This document shows, piece by piece, positions 8,408-15,087 of a DNA stretch of 26,255 bases. Origin of the DNA: Planctomycetaceae bacterium (GTDB lineage Bacteria > Planctomycetota > Planctomycetia > Pirellulales > UBA1268); contig CACORA010000025.1 of the NCBI GenBank assembly GCA_902629495.1, positions 1-26,255 on the forward strand, written 5' to 3'. Under the pieces are notes generated by a model that ran no database searches, was not told the DNA's origin, and saw only the letters and a list, made by a program, of their open reading frames with translations. Position 1 is the stretch's first letter. The number at the start of each line of letters is the position of its first letter. The position numbers and the translations under genes are program-made.

Positions 8408-8845
8408 CTATTTTGACGCGGGTGTGAAGCCCTTCTCAAGATTTCCAAAAACCATAGTGATCTGTTGCTCAGCGGAAGCACTTTGGACTTTCGCTTTGCA
8501 CTTGTTGCAGCAGAAACCCACCTCCACACCACCGATGTTTACCTGCGTTCCCACTTTGACTGGCCTTCCACCAATTGGACAACTTTTTTGAACAAACTGA
8601 CCGGTGCTCACCATTTGATGATGAGCCTTTGCCGCAAATTTTGAAGGTTGAGCCTCAAATGCTTTTTGACACGTAGCACAACAGAAGTAGACCTGCCCTC
8701 CGTCAAACGCAACATGTTTTTCAGCATTACATTTTTTTTCTGATACAGGACAGGTAGCATCCTCCGGGGCCGTGGCAGCTATGCCAACCGCAGCAGGCAT
8801 ACAAAATCCAAATGCAAGAAGACATCGACCGAGAAACATATTCAT
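8408..8845 (-). CDS. Secreted tandem cysteine-repeat protein, YHS/TRASH-like
   Basis: Exported small protein likely to bind metal. 145 aa from the ATG at 8845, which has GGAG nine bases upstream; the longest frame starts with TTG at 8860. Signal peptide residues 1-24. Two similar units follow: unit 1 has CPVSEKKCN (Cys32, Cys39) and YFCCATCQKAF (Cys55, 56, 59); unit 2 has CPIGGRPV (Cys89) and GFCCNKCKAKV (Cys112, 113, 116). The spacing of a CP pair, a beta strand and an aromatic-CC-x-x-C turn followed by a helix resembles YHS and TRASH metal-binding domains. Unit 2 lacks a partner for Cys39. It sits between lpxB and the MFS gene, all leftward. Fold is inferred; copper or other soft-metal binding is only a guess. 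Confidence 0.7.
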   Translation of the reverse strand: MNMFLGRCLLAFGFCMPAAVGIAATAPEDATCPVSEKKCNAEKHVAFDGGQVYFCCATCQKAFEAQPSKFAAKAHHQMVSTGQFVQKSCPIGGRPVKVGTQVNIGGVEVGFCCNKCKAKVQSASAEQQITMVFGNLEKGFTPASK

Positions 8846-8917
8846 GGACTGAGACTCCAACGTGATACTTAGGAACTATATTTATGTCATCATCGTAAAC
8901 TCTGATCGATCCTGATA

Positions 8918-10285
8918 TCAAATCTGTTTGTATGACGCAACACAACGAAAACGTGGTTCAGGTAGTTTTGTTGCCGCTACAGCACCGAGTAGGATTGCTG
9001 CTGCCCCACCAATGAAAACGGGCAGGGAGCCAACCATATCGACTGCAATGCCGACGACCGGAGAGAGCAAAAAGGGAAGAGCCAACGCCGCCCCAACAAT
9101 ACTTACATATCGCGCCTGATCACTCGTCTTTGGAGCTAACTCTAGGGCATAATTTGTAAATATTTTCAATGTGATCGGATTGAGCCCAAGAGGCACGTAA
9201 ACGATCCAAAATAGGTTTGCAGCCACGTCGCGGGATAGAACAGATAGTGTCAATACGGTGATAGGAGTTAGGCTTGAAAGAAATATAAGCCATATAAGAA
9301 CGATGCGAGTCCCCCGTCGATCCGATGCAGGCCCAGCCACGAGACTCACGAAACCTGTTGCAACGTTCTGAACAATCACCCAAGTCAGAAGGCTACTACT
9401 CTCTACAGCAAGACATTCACGCGCAAAAGCCTGATAGTGTGGAAAGATAATGAGAGCAGCTGAAAACGATGCTGCAACGATACAAAGCTGCATAAGATCT
9501 TGGTTTACATAAAGTAATGCCCTCCATTGGTTTCCATGGTCTCGTACTCGTTTCCACAACTGTCTTCTTCTACCTACGATGTGGCGTCTTGGTTCCGTTA
9601 CGGCATCTGATGCTGGCTCACAAAAGAAAACAGGCACGATTGCACCGATCATAAAAAATAACGATGTTGCTCCAAAAATCTTGTAAAAATTGCCTCTCGA
9701 CTCAAGCCAAGGACCAAGAAAAATAATTGCCACACAAACAGCAACAATGCTCCCAATTGTTACGCTCACCACCATAAGCCGTCCACGACGAGCTGGAGAA
9801 ACCAGTTTTCCTTGAAGAGATGCTGCTACAAGTTGATTGAGCCCATTTGAAATAGAAAATATTCCATACAGAAACAGAAATAATGCTGACAGCATGTGAG
9901 GATAAAACTCCTCAAGGGAAACCCACGCTAGCGACAATGCCGCAAAGCAGGCAGCCATAGAAAGAGATGTACAAACGAGAATCCATTTTTGGATAGCCAA
10001 TCTACTGAGTCGACCAGAAGCAAATAACTGTGTCAGGCTCTGGCCAGAACGATTTAGAATTGGCAAAAGGCCGCGGAGAAATCCCGAATCTGCGACTGCA
10101 TCAAGAATAGCGGGCATAATCACAGTTTCTGTTTTGAAGATCCAGCCTACACGAATCAACACCTGGTAGATCACAAAACAAAACATGTTTCGGATTTCTG
10201 GATTATTCCCCGCGTCGGCATCTGTAGTGGTTACATTGCACAGGATCCCATCCGGAGTACGATTCAGTTTTTGCTGAGATGTCAT
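8918..10285 (-). CDS. MFS-type membrane transporter
   Basis: Integral inner-membrane protein, 455 aa, with about eleven hydrophobic segments in two halves separated by a polar basic loop (EPRRHIVGRRRQLWKRVRDHG, near the middle). The loop motif GPASDRRGTRIV after a mid-protein helix resembles the major facilitator loop signature G-x-x-x-D-R-x-G, in the second half rather than the first. I do not recognise a substrate group. The first 33 residues are hydrophilic and could be non-coding: Met34 (ATG near 10186) directly precedes the first helix, and starting there would leave more room for a promoter opposite the lactonase gene. Substrate unknown; the divergent secreted lactonase may hint at a sugar or sugar-lactone role. 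Confidence 0.7.
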   Translation of the reverse strand: MTSQQKLNRTPDGILCNVTTTDADAGNNPEIRNMFCFVIYQVLIRVGWIFKTETVIMPAILDAVADSGFLRGLLPILNRSGQSLTQLFASGRLSRLAIQKWILVCTSLSMAACFAALSLAWVSLEEFYPHMLSALFLFLYGIFSISNGLNQLVAASLQGKLVSPARRGRLMVVSVTIGSIVAVCVAIIFLGPWLESRGNFYKIFGATSLFFMIGAIVPVFFCEPASDAVTEPRRHIVGRRRQLWKRVRDHGNQWRALLYVNQDLMQLCIVAASFSAALIIFPHYQAFARECLAVESSSLLTWVIVQNVATGFVSLVAGPASDRRGTRIVLIWLIFLSSLTPITVLTLSVLSRDVAANLFWIVYVPLGLNPITLKIFTNYALELAPKTSDQARYVSIVGAALALPFLLSPVVGIAVDMVGSLPVFIGGAAAILLGAVAATKLPEPRFRCVASYKQI

Positions 10286-10314
10286 GACGCATGTAGCATG
10301 AGGTGCGAGAAGCT

Positions 10315-11556
10315 ATGTTGTCCACTACTTGTTTTGATTGGAAAACGCCACGAAGCCTAAAGGGATGGATAGGCTTCTTAATTGTCACCCAGATTTGGCT
10401 CTTTTTCCTTCTTACTTGTTCAGTTGCCTACTGCAATGATAACGGCACACACTTTGTCTGGTTTGGTTGCTATACAAATAAGAAGAGTGGTGGTGAGGGT
10501 ATTTATGTTGCCCGCTTTGATGCAGCCAGAGGGACACTCACACAACCTACATTAGCCGTTGCCACACCAAATCCGTCATTTCTTGCCATTCATCCAAAAC
10601 TCCCTGTTCTTTATGCCGTTTCTGAAATTTCTGGTCTTGATGGAAAACCTTCTGGTGCTATTGCATCATTCCGAATCAACATGACCGATGGAAGCCTACA
10701 GAAAATAAATCACCAATCTTCTGGAGGAGCAGGTCCGTGTCATCTCTCGGTTGACCCAGGTGGCAAAGTAGTTCTTGCAGCGAACTATCGCGGTGGTAGC
10801 ACTGTGTGCCTTGGCCTCACAGACACCGGGCATCTAAAATCTGCTTCAAAAGAAACTCCTGGAGGCTTTATCCAGCATCCATACAACCGTTCAGGAGAAA
10901 CTGGTATCAATGAACAGCGTCAGGCGCAACCCCATGGGCACTCTGCTGATATTTTTCCAAATGGTCGCTTTGCCTTTGTCTGTGATCTTGGACTCGACAA
11001 AGTTTTGATCTACGACCTTGACCTTGGAAATGCCACGATTCAACCACATAGCTCAGTGTCTACTCAGGCTGGTGCCGGACCACGTCATTTTGCCCTACAC
11101 CCAAACAGGAAATATGCGTATTGCGTCAACGAACTTGATTTATCCGTAACAGCATTTGCATTCGACGCTAACGCTGGCACCCTATCAGAACTACAGTCAA
11201 TTTCCACGCTTCCAAAAGATGTAACAGACCGAAGAGGATTTTCTTGCGCTGAAATTGCTGCTCACCCTTCAGGGCGTTTTCTTTATGTATCAAATCGTGG
11301 CCATAACTCGATCACTACCTATCGAATCGATGAATCAACTGGAAAGTTGTCTTTTTCTGGAACTGTTCCTGCTCGCGTTGATACTCCTCGACACTTTGCT
11401 CTTTCACCCAACGGCAGACATCTTTTTGCCGAAGGCCAAAAATCCAACTCCGTAGCAATCTTTACCATAAACCCTTCAAGCGGCATGCTAGAATTCACGG
11501 GTCAAGATATCTCGATCCCATCACCTGTATCAGCTGTATTCAAACCACTTCATTGA
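10315..11556 (+). CDS. Secreted lactonase-family beta-propeller (6-phosphogluconolactonase-like)
   Basis: Seven-bladed beta-propeller of the Pgl/YbhE lactonase family. 413 aa. A signal peptide or membrane anchor lies at residues about 17-40 (GWIGFLIVTQIWLFFLLTCSVAYC). Repeated blade motifs are clear: NPSFLAIHPKLPVLYAVSE, GAGPCHLSVDPGGKVVLAANY, GAGPRHFALHPNRKYAYCVNE, HPSGRFLYVSNRGHNSI and TPRHFALSPNGRHLFAEGQ. Members of this family include cytosolic 6-phosphogluconolactonase and cycloisomerase-like proteins; an exported one cannot be assumed to act on 6-phosphogluconolactone. The longest frame starts with GTG at 10303; ATG at 10315 is preferred, with GAGG upstream. It is divergent from the MFS gene and is followed after 9 bases by panD. 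Family firm, reaction uncertain. Confidence 0.85.
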   Translation: MLSTTCFDWKTPRSLKGWIGFLIVTQIWLFFLLTCSVAYCNDNGTHFVWFGCYTNKKSGGEGIYVARFDAARGTLTQPTLAVATPNPSFLAIHPKLPVLYAVSEISGLDGKPSGAIASFRINMTDGSLQKINHQSSGGAGPCHLSVDPGGKVVLAANYRGGSTVCLGLTDTGHLKSASKETPGGFIQHPYNRSGETGINEQRQAQPHGHSADIFPNGRFAFVCDLGLDKVLIYDLDLGNATIQPHSSVSTQAGAGPRHFALHPNRKYAYCVNELDLSVTAFAFDANAGTLSELQSISTLPKDVTDRRGFSCAEIAAHPSGRFLYVSNRGHNSITTYRIDESTGKLSFSGTVPARVDTPRHFALSPNGRHLFAEGQKSNSVAIFTINPSSGMLEFTGQDISIPSPVSAVFKPLH

Positions 11557-11565
11557 CGTATCCTG

Positions 11566-11916
11566 ATGACGAGTTGCATTCTCAAATCGAAAATTCACCG
11601 TGCCTCAGTCACTGGCGCCTCCGTTGACTATGAGGGGAGTCTGACCATTGCATCAGACCTTGCTGAACGCGTCGGCCTTCGGGCGTATGAACGAATCTTG
11701 GTCGGTAATCTCAGCAATGGAGAACGTTTTGAAACGTATGTGATTTATGGTGATCCTGGCACAGGCGTTATTGAACTCAATGGTGCTACGGCACATCTTG
11801 GCAAAATTGGTGATCGACTGACCATTATGTCATTCGCATGGCTTGATGAGACACAAGCCAAGAGTCATGCCCCAGCGATTATTGTACTCAATGAAAAAAA
11901 TGACATTACTCATTAG
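11566..11916 (+). CDS. panD: Aspartate 1-decarboxylase proenzyme
   Basis: Pyruvoyl enzyme that makes beta-alanine from L-aspartate for pantothenate and coenzyme A synthesis. 116 aa, the usual size. The self-cleavage site Gly24-Ser25 is in YEGSLTI; cleavage makes a short beta chain and an alpha chain with the N-terminal pyruvoyl group from Ser25. Lys9, His11, Arg54 and Tyr58 (in ERFETYVIYG), all functionally known positions, are present at the same numbers as in E. coli PanD. GVIELNGATAHLGKIGD is the family signature. No panB or panC is adjacent. It sits nine bases after the lactonase stop and probably shares its transcript. Its stop codon overlaps that of the opposite CYTH gene by a few bases. 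Confidence 0.96.
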   Translation: MTSCILKSKIHRASVTGASVDYEGSLTIASDLAERVGLRAYERILVGNLSNGERFETYVIYGDPGTGVIELNGATAHLGKIGDRLTIMSFAWLDETQAKSHAPAIIVLNEKNDITH

Positions 11917-12494
11917 CCGTCTGTGTTATTCGTTGGCTGCTGGGAAAGTAACAGTTCTAAATAACTTCTCTTTTCATCTTCAAAATAGCCAAGTTCTTTC
12001 GCAAAGGATCTGATTGCATCTTGTGCCTGAACCACTTCTTCTTTGCCTGCTTGAAGTTCGAGTTCCATAAAATGCCCGAGGTTTTTCACGTGATCAAGTG
12101 CAACATCAATTTCACTCCCTCGCCAATGAACACGAACTGGCTGACGTTTCTTTTCAACTTCAAAAACTTTTTGAAAACCTAGTGAAACCAGCATATCCGT
12201 CCAGTCAAGAATGGTTTGATGACTCGGAAGACCGTGGTCTCCTAAGGGGAGTTCGATTTCGCGACGGGTCTTTGTGGAAGAATCAACTCGCGGTCCCTTC
12301 CACGTCATGACGACTTTTTGCCCCGACTTTCTTAACCGAAGAGCCTCATCCGTCTTCGAAAAATCTCGAACGGGATGTGCAAAATAGTAATCGATCTGTG
12401 AAATCGGATCGCCAAATCGAGCTGCAACATGTACAAGTTTTTTCTTTATCGATTCATCATCCTTGATTGGAAATTTCATTTCTACTTCGTACAC
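11913..12494 (-). CDS. CYTH-domain protein (CyaB/ThTPase superfamily)
   Basis: Cytosolic protein of the triphosphate tunnel fold. 193 aa from the chosen start. The signature E-x-E-x-K lies at the very N terminus (YEVEMKF, residues 2-8). Further charged tunnel strands follow: ALRLRKSG, VVMTWKGP, TRREIELPL, KKRQPVRVHW, IDVALDHVKNLGHFMELEL. The last is typical of CyaB-like members. The longest frame starts with GTG at 12518; GTG at 12494 has GGGAGG six bases upstream and puts ExExK at residue 3, as in the family. Members include class IV adenylate cyclase, thiamine triphosphatase and inorganic triphosphatase; the activity here cannot be told from sequence alone. No CHAD domain is present. Confidence 0.85.
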   Translation of the reverse strand: MYEVEMKFPIKDDESIKKKLVHVAARFGDPISQIDYYFAHPVRDFSKTDEALRLRKSGQKVVMTWKGPRVDSSTKTRREIELPLGDHGLPSHQTILDWTDMLVSLGFQKVFEVEKKRQPVRVHWRGSEIDVALDHVKNLGHFMELELQAGKEEVVQAQDAIRSFAKELGYFEDEKRSYLELLLSQQPTNNTDG

Positions 12495-12570
12495 TCCAAA
12501 CCTCCCTTCGCCTTGCACACATCACTTGACAACACACCACCCACCCCCTGCCTCACCTTTTCAATCGACC

Positions 12571-13140
12571 ATGACACAAATAATACTTCGATGTCTTTTT
12601 CTCATCACCGTTTTTTTCATTGGCTGTGAGACACAAAAACTTCCCCATCCGTCAATTGGCAAGCTTGTTGACCAGTTACCTGCTGTCTCTGTCTCCAATC
12701 CTTCACAAGCAAGTCCAACGCTTGAGGGACGAATCACACTTCTTAATTTCTGGGCAACGTGGTGTCCACCTTGTCGTCGCGAACTGCCAGGACTTTCTCG
12801 CCTCGCCACCAGGCTCGCTGATGAGCCACGATTTCAACTAGTTGCTATTGCTTGCGACCAGGACCGTCCTGACACACTCATTCCTTACGTGAATGAATTT
12901 CTCGAGGGACAACGCATTCATATCGATGCCTGGATTGACCCGAACGCATCTCTCCAAAAGATATTTTCTCAGGACTTTGGTTTTACGTCACTACCCACGT
13001 CTTATTTGATTGGAATCGATGGGCGCATTCAAAACGTCTGGATTGGATATAACCGAGGCGATGAGTCTGAGATGGCACAGGCAATCGTATACGCCCTCAA
13101 GAATTCTGCTCTGCAGACTCAAGCAGAGAGAGCCGATTGA
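12571..13140 (+). CDS. TlpA-like thiol-disulfide lipoprotein
   Basis: Membrane-anchored periplasmic thioredoxin-fold protein. 189 aa. The N terminus is a lipoprotein signal, with Cys19 in the box FFIGC. The redox site WCPPC is at residues 64-68 (Cys65, Cys68), in the strand LLNFWATWCPPCRRELPGL, and the cis-Pro loop is FTSLPTSYLIGIDGRI further on. TlpA/ResA-type proteins reduce disulfides, for example in cytochrome c maturation; the partner is not visible here. The open frame continues 36 codons upstream, but that stretch is Pro/Thr/His-rich with no signal character and overlaps the opposite CYTH gene, so ATG at 12571 is used. Its 3' end overlaps the opposite ThiD2-ThiE gene by 44 bases. Confidence 0.88.
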   Translation: MTQIILRCLFLITVFFIGCETQKLPHPSIGKLVDQLPAVSVSNPSQASPTLEGRITLLNFWATWCPPCRRELPGLSRLATRLADEPRFQLVAIACDQDRPDTLIPYVNEFLEGQRIHIDAWIDPNASLQKIFSQDFGFTSLPTSYLIGIDGRIQNVWIGYNRGDESEMAQAIVYALKNSALQTQAERAD

Positions 13141-14215
13141 TAAACTCCTTTGCCATGACTCCAGAATGAGTCTGGCTGGCAACTGCCGATCCTACTGCGA
13201 CTCTCCTAAATCCCAATGCAACTAATTCATCAAGTCGCTCGATTGTGACGCCTCCAATCGCAAAGGCTGGCAAACTCACCGAACTGGTAACACTTATAAG
13301 AAAATCTGGTGACGCAAAATGCTGGAACTGTTTTGTAGTCGTTGGAAAACAAGGCCCTACTCCAAGGTAGTCCGCTCCATCAAGAATGGCTGTTTGAGCT
13401 TCACTCAGACTATGTGCTGTTCGTCCTACGATGGCACGGGGCCCGAGTAACTGTCGCACAAGAGATGTTGGCAGATCATCACATCCGACATGAACACCAT
13501 CAGCATGAGTAGCAAGCGCCACATCAGCATGGTCGTTGACAATCACTAATGGTCGACGACCTCCGTCGCATGCATATCGCCGGGAGACATTAAGGGCCAG
13601 TTTTGTTCGTTCAACGAGACTTGGTATCGATAGATTCTTGTCACGAATCTGTATCATTCCAACACCAGCAGAAAAAAGTGCTTCAATGTGATCCACAAAG
13701 TTTTTTTCATCATGACTTGCATCAACCAACACATACAGATGGATGCCATCAAGCCGAGCAGTAGCCTTGACCGTACCAAGTATGGCTTTTTCCAGGGCAT
13801 AGATTCTGAGGCGAAACGTTTCAAAGTCCTTACCAAGTTCAGGTGCAATCAAACCGACACATTCCTGAAGACTTCGAAGCGACTGTGTCGCACGAGCAAC
13901 ATTCGCTGCAACAAGATCCTCTGAACTATTGCGCACCTGGGCAGACTCTGATCCCATCAATGCGCCCACATCACCGGCGACATTTCTCATCGTTGACCGC
14001 CCCTTCAAACTATCACTCAGGAGTATGGCAACTAATTCGTGACGTATATCCTTCGCTAACTGTGTGAGGAATACATCATCAAGGACAAATCGCAACGTAT
14101 CCTCAATCACTCGAATCGCCTCAACTGCCCGATTGGCCGAAGCATCGAAAAGCCGCCAGACACCGGGGTTTACCCGACACTGGATCTTCGAACCGTTGTC
14201 TTCTTTCGATTTCAT
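13097..14215 (-). CDS. thiE: ThiD2-ThiE fusion: HMP-phosphate kinase / thiamine-phosphate synthase
   Basis: Two-domain thiamine synthesis enzyme, 372 aa. The N-terminal domain (about residues 18-145, FDASANRAVEAIRVIEDTLRFVLDD onward) matches ThiD2, a monofunctional hydroxymethylpyrimidine phosphate kinase known fused to ThiE. The C-terminal half (about 158-365) is a TIM-barrel thiamine-phosphate synthase: MIQIRDKN, IVNDHADVALATHADGVHVG, ADYLGVGPCFPTTTK and FAIGGVTIERL are visible. The usual GQ-(E/D)-D-L segment reads GCDDLP, with Cys in place of Gln. The longest frame starts with GTG at 14278; ATG at 14215 is preferred as nearer the conserved region, though its ribosome binding site is weak. 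Names and reactions come from family knowledge. Confidence 0.88.
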   Translation of the reverse strand: MKSKEDNGSKIQCRVNPGVWRLFDASANRAVEAIRVIEDTLRFVLDDVFLTQLAKDIRHELVAILLSDSLKGRSTMRNVAGDVGALMGSESAQVRNSSEDLVAANVARATQSLRSLQECVGLIAPELGKDFETFRLRIYALEKAILGTVKATARLDGIHLYVLVDASHDEKNFVDHIEALFSAGVGMIQIRDKNLSIPSLVERTKLALNVSRRYACDGGRRPLVIVNDHADVALATHADGVHVGCDDLPTSLVRQLLGPRAIVGRTAHSLSEAQTAILDGADYLGVGPCFPTTTKQFQHFASPDFLISVTSSVSLPAFAIGGVTIERLDELVALGFRRVAVGSAVASQTHSGVMAKEFINRLSLLESAEQNS

Positions 14216-14303
14216 CCCTTGTTGTAGCCTGCAGACATCTTGGAAAAATGGGGGGAGATCTCTACACTCTCCGGCCACTCAGTCTAATACGGAAACTCCT
14301 TGT

Positions 14304-14909
14304 ATGGTTTTTTTTCGTTCATTAACGCTAATTTGGCCCGGTCTTCCTTGGCTTTGGTTACGTGGAAGTATCGGTGGGCTCGTCATAGCTCTTGCATTTG
14401 CTGTACTCCTCGACATGGCCATTCTTACCACATGGATTTGGTCTGATGTTGTCGATCTTCAAATCTCAATGGGTATTTGGACAACAACCTTTGCGGTATG
14501 GATCCTGGCAACGACGTCAGCTATTTCACGTTTTCCAACGCCAATTCCAAAAAAACAGGATGCACGGGTTGAACGATTGTTTCTAGAAGCGAGAAACGCA
14601 TACCTTGCACACAACTGGCTCACAGCAGAGACACGAATACGTTCTTTACTTGCACTGGCTCCGACCGACGGTGAAGCACAGCTAATGCTTATCACAATGC
14701 TGCGACGTGTAAATCGCATACGAGAGGCACGTCACGCGTTGGAACAACTGTCTCGCAGTGATTCCGGAGCCCTCTGGCAAACAGAAATCAATCGGGAACG
14801 CCTTCTCCTTGAAGATGCTGGCCAGATAGATGAAAAAAAGGAAAATCAATGCGTTCTCAGGGCAATAGATGAGTCTTCAGCCACAGTGGAAGGCAAAAAA
14901 GCTGCCTGA
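14304..14909 (+). CDS. Small membrane protein with TPR-like domain
   Basis: 201 aa protein of unknown function. The N terminus has two probable membrane helices, around residues 20-45 (GGLVIALAFAVLLDMAILTTW) and 50-70 (GIWTTTFAVWILATT), followed by a basic-polar linker. Residues about 85-150 look like TPR helices: AYLAHNWLTAETRIRSLLALAPTDGEAQLMLITML and RIREARHALEQL. The tail is acidic and charged. The open frame runs 80 codons further upstream, but that part is antisense to thiE and of low-complexity shadow type; ATG at 14304 with GGA upstream starts just before the hydrophobic region. It precedes clpC by 178 bases. No function is assigned. Confidence 0.65.
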   Translation: MVFFRSLTLIWPGLPWLWLRGSIGGLVIALAFAVLLDMAILTTWIWSDVVDLQISMGIWTTTFAVWILATTSAISRFPTPIPKKQDARVERLFLEARNAYLAHNWLTAETRIRSLLALAPTDGEAQLMLITMLRRVNRIREARHALEQLSRSDSGALWQTEINRERLLLEDAGQIDEKKENQCVLRAIDESSATVEGKKAA

Positions 14910-15087
14910 GCCATATCTCACTGGATTGTGTCCTAACAACGGCATTGGAGGCTCGGCAGAGACTTTTATGGCCGGCTTCCCTAGAATGAGATTACTGTTT
15001 TGGCCTGAGGTTTGCTCATTTCTTAAATGTCAGTTCAGGCCTGCCAGAATGACATGAACCCTATTTTGTCACCGAAGGAACTTCCTC

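Noticed and set aside
12463..12570. Longer N terminus of the TlpA-like gene
   Set aside because: The added 36 residues are Pro/Thr/His-rich, antisense to the CYTH gene, and would bury the lipoprotein signal.
14869..15057. 62-codon open frame between the TPR protein and clpC
   Set aside because: It begins inside the TPR gene in another frame and lacks a ribosome binding site or any recognisable motif.
14910..15087. Heat-shock operator (CIRCE or CtsR box) before clpC
   Set aside because: No TTAGCACTC-N9-GAGTGCTAA or direct-repeat CtsR motif was found; only a short GGCCTGA/TCAGGCC dyad with a 26-base loop, likely chance.
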